Below are positions 56,876-64,000 of a stretch of DNA of 64,000 bases, piece after piece. The stretch comes from Pyrus communis (lineage: Eukaryota > Streptophyta > Magnoliopsida > Rosales > Rosaceae), in NCBI RefSeq assembly GCF_963583255.1, contig NC_084804.1:31970953-32034952 (forward strand). The letters run 5' to 3'. Under the pieces are notes generated by a model that made no database searches, was not told the DNA's origin, and saw only the letters and a list, made by a program, of their open reading frames with translations. Position numbers and translations under genes: made by a program. Each line of letters starts with the position of its first letter. The stretch's first letter is position 1.

Positions 56876-58390
56876 AATATGCTCAAGGAGCTTCCTATTT
56901 AGTATAATTAGACGCTTACTGATGCATGGTAACAAGAAGCAACGCTAATGCCGCCCTTTTATACCTAAACAACCCTAACATCATTAGGCACCCAAATTGG
57001 AAGCAACAATGAAATTAACATAATCCAAAAAATTATCTGAAAACTTAACACTTTATGATCAGAATTTAGCTAAAAAATGGTTATAGGTCTGTAAATACGG
57101 AATTCCTGCAACAAGGAAACAAGAACACGCGTATAATGTAATAAATTTGTATTAATGAATGAATTAGGATTACAATTTCTGTGCTTGATCCTATGATTTG
57201 ATCTCTAATGATGTGTGTGTGGTTGATACAAGGGTTGTAGAGATTTGATTTTGGTCAACAAACGCCACAAGAGTTTGGCTTGTGGCGTTGAATGAACTGT
57301 TACTGGCTAGTGTAGGTGGTGCTTGGTGGTTCTTCATGAAAGTGGCGAAAAGAACTTTCTGGTTTCCCTAAAGGTTTGGACTTGTTTTGTTTCTCTGAAG
57401 TCCTAGAACTCGATTCAAGGGTGATGAACACTTTATCTTGAATCGGGCTAGAATTTTCTTCAAGGGCCGCGTAGGCTTGATCTTGAACGAAACAGGACCA
57501 TGAAGAGTTTCACGTGATGGGTGATCTTCCACTTTAGTGTGGATGTGTCGGCATGTGTTTGTTATGCTTGTTGATTCTCCACGAGCTTGATCAAGAGCAA
57601 AAGTGTTTAGGGTTTTTGAGCGTCTGAGAGATTTATGGATGTTCGGACCCCTCCTTTGTCTTTGGAGCTTCATAGTTATAGGGATTTCCATGTCTTGATT
57701 AAGGCTTGATTTGATATTGATTTTGGACTTGACTAATTGACTAAAGAACCATGACTTGATTTGGGCTTAATTCATGACCAATTTGATTTAATCAAATAAT
57801 CTTCTATTTTTTTGAACAATAATCAGATAATCTTTGATTTAATAAACAATCTTTGATTTAATTAAATAATCTTTGATTTAATAAACAATCTTTGATTTAA
57901 TTAAATAATCTTTGATTAATCAAATAAATCAATCACCTTCCTCCTTAGTTTGGTCATCCTTAATTTGGCCGATTTGGCATTCATTTCATTTGTTGATTAT
58001 TTATTTTAATTTAAATCAATTTGTTTGATTTAAATTAAGGTTGTTTAAAAATAATTCCTTATTTATTTTCTAGCAAATGTCGACATGTGTCATTCTTGAT
58101 AATTTGTTCGGTTTTGATGACTATGTCAACTTGTGAGACCCACAGTGCATGCCACGTAAGCCCTGGTATGTCAAAACTTTAATTTTTTTTTTTTTGTGGG
58201 TATTTATTTCACTAATATTTACATGTCTACAAGGTCTTAGTAAAGAAGTGGGCTGCACTCGCCTTTGATACAACATATACCATCAGGCTGATTCCAAGCC
58301 TGGAGCCCGAATCTACATAGGATTTCTCTGTTTTGGCACTTGTTGAGCTGCTCTTCAATCATCTTTGTGATTTGTTCTACATATATACTT
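56876..58390. repeat. Inverted partner of the dispersed repeat at 25330-25735, split by a solo LTR
   Basis: 56876-57084 and 58232-58390 are, in reverse, the two halves of the repeat at 25330-25735. The solo LTR 57090-58231 separates them, with AGGTC duplicated at the break. The repeat thus predates the LTR insertion. Confidence 0.65.
57090..58231. mobile_element. Solo LTR (1,142 bases) with AGGTC target duplication
   Basis: It starts TGTAAATACGGAATTCCTGC and ends TTTACATGTCTACA. AGGTC is at 57085-57089 and 58232-58236. A short array of TTTGATTTAATAAACAATC / TTAAATAATC units lies at about 57785-57930. No interior or second LTR is present, so it is the product of LTR-LTR recombination. It is related in its ends to the LTR at 43135-43818. 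Confidence 0.85.
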
Positions 58391-58852
58391 GCAACTCTTG
58401 AGAGATTTGGTAAAAGCTTTACGAATATATGGACGAAACTGGTAAAAGTTTTATGAACTGTCTATCTATTTATTATAATTAATTAATTTTTTACAGAAAT
58501 GATCTTTGCAAAGTGATTTACAATATGAACAATTCCCTTCACTCTAGCATAACACACCATAAGAAGACACCATTCCCCTCCGGAGAGAAGTGGTCAACTA
58601 CCTCATCACAACACAGCTCCATGGAGTCCTAGATAAGATCAAACAATTTCCTACACAACTCCATGTTAAAGAATACCTTTACATGCAAAGTTTAGTCATT
58701 ATCCCTTTGACAAATACCGCACCAAGTTAGTCAAGTTAGTCATTGGAATTATTATCTAGTCAGCAAAGAGTTTGGTGGGAACGGCCAAGTGGCAAAATAT
58801 TTATTAGTAACTGGGCCACACTCATACCACATAAGCAAATTTAACATAATAG

Positions 58853-61654
58853 TGTTGTAGCAATATTAAAAATTTGAAAATAACACAAGAATTCCAATCA
58901 CAATAATTATAAAGAAAATCACAACATCAATAGTATACAAGATTAATATAAACAACTAGAGATAAAGTTAGAAAAACTGACAAACTTGGAGATTGAGGCT
59001 TGCATAAATGTAACGTCCTAAAGACAGAATTTCGCCCCTACTCTTGTGCTTGTAGTTCGGTAGGCGTCCGTCTTCCAGGATTTAACAATTTATAATCCGA
59101 AGTCAAGGCACTTCAATCTGCAAACTCTGGCAAACTTTATATATTCCGTACTCTCAAGACACGACTAAGAAGATTTTTAATAATGAGAGAGACAATAAAG
59201 TCTTGGGGATTAAACCCTATCGCCAACAAGCAATGGCTATGAACTTTTATAGAACTCAGAGCCTTGTTTTATGAAGAGATGTAACTCAATATCTCAACAA
59301 CAAAACATATAGAGCCTTTGCAAAAGGTACGGCAACTCTTAATGAAACTATGTATCATTTGAATGAAGCATTTCACTCAAATTTTAACAATAACTACCTA
59401 TTAGCACACTCATTTAGACAAGTGAGATTTTATTTTTATTCAATTATTGATATTATAATATTATATAAACATATAATTTCCAACAATCCCCCACATGAAT
59501 AAAAAATTAGGAAGAATTTGAGATTATAGGCGGATAAAAGATACATCGGGAGAGGTGTTTTTTGGATTTGATTCTACCCTAGTGAATACTTATCAGATTA
59601 ACTTGGTGACGCAGTGGATATGGAAGATCTTGAACTGTTCACCGCAATAGTAAATCGAGACAATACGCAACACACATCACTAATCCTAATATATTACAGT
59701 TCATAAGGTTGTGTTCATTTTGGTCCTGAACAAATCCTGGATTCATGAAGCCATATAGAATTTAGCCATCTCATTCTCATAGAAGCGGCCCACTTTTACT
59801 CTCACATAGGTCACCATTGATTAAGAATATTCTGCAATATTCCTCTTATTCATTTATAAGATATCATTGTCATTAAGTATAAATATACAACCTAAAACGT
59901 CTGTAGACAACACACTTCTTCCACCATATGAATGAGGTATGTAGTGTGTTAACTTATTTGAATCATGCCCAACCAGTTTGCCTATTGAACTTAGACCATG
60001 GGATCTCCAATCAACTAAGTTAGGTTTCCGCCCGGCTGATTCATTGGTTATGTTGGCTTTAGCCTCATTCCTCTTGATGATCAACTTACTCTCTAGTCAA
60101 AGCTTTAATAATTGGTACCACTAAGGTTGACTACTCTTGTGGTGTGCACTTCCATATTATGAAATTATATTTCATACGGGAATAGTTGTTTTCCAATGTT
60201 AAGTCCTCGAAACATATGTTAGGACTTACACAATAATTTTCTAACACTAGGAAGTAGACTTCCCCCACATTTAAGGTATCTATAGAAGGTCTATAACCTT
60301 GCCATACCTTAAACAATTACTCATTACAAGAGATGACATTTTGATTGTCTCATCCAATTAGCAAATTACGTTTCCATTCTTTGTAAGTAAATCTCATTTC
60401 TCAAAATAGATAAGCTACCCCCACAGTTCTTCGATAATTGTGGTTAATTTCTAACGTTATTGTTAAATTGATCATGTTTTGTTCTTTAAAAAGTAGGAAA
60501 CAACTAAGATAGACCTTATGCATCTATCTTCCTAGGCCTTCATGCCTCACTAGCCATTATGGGAAAAACACTTCTTGGCTTTTATCCTTTTCAAATTTTA
60601 TAACACTCACTTTTAAACATCTTATGATTTTGTTTTTCGTTCATTTTTAAACGGCTTAGTTGGCTCATTGAACTGTGACTCGAGTTTACTGCTTCACCAT
60701 TTGAATCACACTCTAACATCTTAGAAATTAAACGTCTTATGATTTTGTTTTTTGTTCATACTTTATTGTTCAGGCAAGGGCTTGCCTATGTAGCATATTA
60801 ATTTTTGATGGTGATTTTGATACATGTGAACTCTTAAGTTGTGCTTTGATGTAGTATCTTACGAAGGAATATTTGACATGTGTAATGAAACCAAAAGCTC
60901 TTTTGAATTTGTAGGCATTTTTCATATGAAAAATTATGGATTGCTAACAAATTTTATAGCTATCGGATATCTGTGTTCATCCAGTTTGTAGTATTCATGC
61001 TTCCTAAATGCTATGTACTTTCTATTTTGTTAGATAAACCTAGTTGAAAATAACCATAAAAAATAGAGAGTGGGAGAATTTTGATGTTGAAGAAGATAAA
61101 TAATAAAAGTGATTTGTGGTGTATTTTTTAAAACCTAGTAAGGTCAAAATGTCATTGCATAGTAGGATGCATAAATCATTTAGTATTAAAATTTAATATG
61201 GGATGCATTCAACATTTTGTGGAGTATTAATATAAAAAGCCTTATCAATATATCCATGTTTTCTCTAAAAATAGCTCAAAACACCAACTAAGAAGTTTTT
61301 TATTTTTTATTTATTTATTTATTTTTATATTTTTGTTTAAGAGACTTTGGATGCGGTCCCTAGCTATGAGTATTATTTGACTGAAACCTTGTTGGTTTTC
61401 GATTTTTAATTGAAGTCCCTGAAATTAATGTGATAAATTTATTTCTATGTATGTTACTATATCTTTTAAATTAAAAATTGAAATTTATAGTTGTTTATAT
61501 TAATGAGATTTTAAATAAAAACCCATAAGTTGTGGGATTATTAGAATATAAATTATACTATTGTGCGTGTGTGTGTGTATATTATGTGTATATATATATA
61601 TATATATATGTATTATTGAAATTATAATATTATATAAACATATAATTTCCAACA
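58853..61654 (-). mobile_element. Degenerate LTR retrotransposon (minus strand) with AATAG target duplication
   Basis: AATAG stands on both sides (58848-58852 and 61655-61659). On the minus strand the 3' LTR is 59485-58853 (TGTTGGAAATTATATGTTTA ... TTGCTACAACA, 633 bases). It is preceded by the polypurine tract ATGTGGGGGAT, seen as ATCCCCCACAT just after 59485. The other end repeats the first 45 bases of the LTR (61654 down) and then diverges into TA/CA repeats, so the 5' LTR is truncated or rearranged. The interior has only short frames and no recognisable gag or pol motifs. Confidence 0.75.
61594..61609. repeat. TG/TA microsatellite cluster
   Basis: GTGTGTGTGT near 61568 and TATATATATATATATA at about 61594, inside the rearranged end of the LTR element. 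Confidence 0.75.
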
Positions 61655-61829
61655 AATAGTTGGAATTCATGTAAAGGGAAGCGAATATTGAGCTTCAAGG
61701 TGTAGAGTGACAATATTTTTGTTCCAAGAAAAAAGGTAAGATTAAGTTTGAGTTTCAATGGGCATAGTAAAAAATAAGCCTTAGTGATGTAGTACATTTT
61801 TCGTACTTCATGTATAGTATTGCACAAAT

Positions 61830-64000
61830 TGTTGGAATATGATTATGATAACATGGTTTTCACAATATGCGTAATCATATGTGAAGGTACACCATAACAT
61901 TGGTGTACTAATATACATATGATTATAATGAAATAAGTTAATCAATTAATAAAGAAATAATATAATTAATTAATTCTAAAAGGATATGATCAACGTGAAA
62001 AGTTATAACTTCTCCTGGAAAATACAACTCCTCTAGAAAGGTTATTTCCATCTCTATATATTTGTCAAAGTCTTTTCTGTTTGCTTTATTCAATTCCATT
62101 CTTACTCTCTGTTCATATCCTTCACACCATATTGTGATCGATAGTCTAAACGACATCTGTTTCCGATCCAGTGAACTACTCAATTTCCATCATTGGCCTC
62201 TGAGCCAGGTTTTCATGACTCAAAACAATTTGCCCAGTTTTTATCCGAGGACGTCTCGAACTACATTGGAGATTTCCTCTTCATCAAGTAACGAATCCAA
62301 CAATGTTCTTACTAAGTTTCAACTTGAGAAGATATTAGGGAAGAGGATGTTGGTGGATAAGGAAAATATTCAATTGGTTTTGATCGAAAGTTCAAAATCG
62401 GCATCTGAGAATTTTCTTGCAGAACCTAAAACTCACAAAAATTCCCAAACATTCAAACATTATAGCCTGTCTGAAATCCCATCCTACAACCCGTTTGAAC
62501 CCAAGCCTGAATTAACCCAACAATTCGAACTATATTCCTCCATACCATTTCATTCAGCAGAGAAAATAACTTAATCTGCCATTGAACCATTTTAGCATTC
62601 AAATTCACTAAGTTCACTCCTCGACTATAATTACCAGTATTAGAATTTGAACGAATTACATCCACAGGGTTTGTTCAGTCCTATCAGAACCTAAGAAAAC
62701 CCATTGTAGTGGGCATCGTTGGTTGCAAAAACCAATCCTGCACAGAAACCCAAAGACCTGCAGCGTCCTATTGAACCCATATTTTATGAACCTTTTTTCT
62801 TAAATTTGGTCACAAAACCCAAGAGTCTTACCTGCACTATAGCGATTGGTTCGTAGTCCTTCGCTGACTGCTGCAAATTCGAGATTGAACCAGCGATTTT
62901 TTCTTCTTCCTTCGCTGTGGTCTCGCCTTTTGCCGTGGATTCACCACAGCACTCCACTGACCCATAACAGGTAGGAGCATGTTCTTGTTCATCCAACTAT
63001 CTCATCCTCTCGCGGTAATACACAACACTGACGGCATCGATTTCCTCCAAGACTAATTGTTTTCACAGTTTGTGATTACCCATCGGGCTGTGAGATGAAT
63101 TTTCTTTAGAAGGGGGAACGATTGCATCTTTTTCAGAAGGAGAAGCGTGATTCACAAAGTCCAAATCAAGGAAGGAACTCCTCCATTATTCAAGATTCCT
63201 TGGTTCAAAGAAATATGAGATTTTCTTTTAGTTCTGAGCACTGTGATAGTGCACGTGAAGGACTAGAAGACAATAATAAAGATTATTGTCCATCTGAAAG
63301 TCAAATTCGCAGGTCCTTTGAGGTGCGCTCATCTTCAAGTAGGCCCAATTCAAAGCCACCTGTAACCTTTTTTCTACAAACTTGGTAGCTTCCTTCAATT
63401 CAAACTCAGGTGATATTAATTATGTTTACCCTAATAATTTCACTTATAAGGTTGACTTGTGTAATACTTTGAATAATAGTCACAAAGATCAAAAGTGGAA
63501 GCAAGGGTTTAATCTTAGGAATTCTAGAGTCAAAATACTTAATTATTTGGATCAATGTAATACTCATTACGGTTTTATATATCCTGATTTGGTACAAAGA
63601 GAATTTTCAACTGCAAGAAATTTAAGAGGACCATGAGCATTGAGAATTGAAAAAGAATCCAGTAGACGAGAAAATACTACTTTTGTGCACAAAAATAGAG
63701 GAAGAATTGATCACGCCTGGCCAAGTAGACAAGAAAGAAATCCCCCATCCCTCTATCGATGTGATTGGCTGAACAAGTACTCGTTTTTCACTGATTGGAC
63801 AAAGCCTTTGTGAATGTGTGGGATATCTGCTGCTAAAAAAAACAAGTGTCGGATAAATTATAAGCAAAGACGTTGGAATGTAAATTCATATGATATCCTG
63901 ATAATAGTGTCGGATATAGGTTTTATCATCTTGAGAAAAGATTGATCAAAAGTAGAGATGTTACTTTTATTGAAACTACTAATTTGGTTTATCCAATACA
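61830..64000 (+). mobile_element. LTR retrotransposon, 5' part (LTR 61830-62192 plus interior), runs off the window
   Basis: TGTTGGAATATGATTATG opens an LTR-like stretch with a TATA-type CTCTATATATTTGTC at about 62052; it ends TTTCCATCA at 62192. It is followed directly by TTGGCCTCTGAGCCAGG, which resembles the initiator-tRNA-type primer site TTGGTATCAGAGCCAGG with three changes. An open frame at 62062-62574 crosses LTR and interior; its interior part (MTQNNLPSFYPRTSRTTLEI..., rich in Ser, Asn, Glu) could be a degraded capsid-type leader. Further short frames at 63122-63388 and 63382-63636 (hydrophilic, Asn- and Ser-rich) lie in different frames. I recognise no protease, reverse transcriptase or other enzyme motif, and the 3' end is outside the window. 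Confidence 0.5.

Noticed and set aside
1..64000. CRISPR arrays, operons or bacterial-type ribosome binding sites
   Set aside because: The window is plant nuclear DNA; direct repeats present are transposons, microsatellites or segmental duplications without spacer-repeat structure.

Overview
The window is plant nuclear DNA, almost certainly Rosaceae and most likely the apple/pear tribe (Maleae). It has a nuclear gene for a chloroplast protein, an 11-exon receptor kinase with GT-AG introns, and 5S-like Cassandra TRIM elements. Its dense population of small inverted-repeat transposons belongs to families I know as common in apple-type genomes. The family-level placement is an inference.

Layout. 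1-1,000: tail of a TIR transposon and a Cassandra TRIM. 1,480-2,241 (+): intact intronless ATP synthase delta subunit (chloroplast). 3,450-10,669 (-): complete SERK1/SERK2-type LRR receptor kinase; its 11 exons join to 626 codons without a break. 11.7-14.7 kb: a TIR element and a decayed hAT (DUF659) transposase gene. 14,969-21,268 and 26,611-34,186: two direct copies of one diverged segment, each ending in a small two-exon gene and each carrying its own private transposon insertions. 34.7-36.3 kb: 5'-truncated LINE. 36.4-40.6 kb: gene debris (SCAI-like and lipid phosphate phosphatase-like fragments). 40,653-47,008: a second tandem duplication, mostly transposon sequence. 47.6-48.2 kb (-): another small two-exon gene. 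50.1-53.9 kb: a full-length but mutated hAT transposon with target duplication. 54.8-56.0 kb: a Pack-MULE-like element carrying an RPW8-type resistance gene fragment. 57.1-64 kb: a solo LTR and degenerate LTR retrotransposons.

The most interesting content is a dispersed family of four small genes (20,439; 23,328; 33,445; 47,583). I interpret them as PROPEPs, precursors of plant elicitor (Pep) danger peptides. Each has a first exon with a conserved amphipathic FLExxxRAxFKCxG-type segment, a phase-0 intron that begins next to a (CT)n tract in the sense direction, and a short last exon ending in a xxPxLSxGxGGxxN peptide. Copy A (20,439) and copy D (47,583) look intact. Copy B (33,445) has lost its stop codon after the terminal Asn and changed Pro to Arg. 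Copy C (23,328) has a frameshift in exon 1. In known systems Pep peptides are perceived by PEPR receptors with SERK-family co-receptors, so having a SERK gene in the same window is suggestive, although physical proximity does not prove a functional link.

Exon boundaries were set by hand from reading frame, GT/AG sites and known family structure. Transposon limits come from visible terminal repeats and target duplications, and where these are imperfect I say so.
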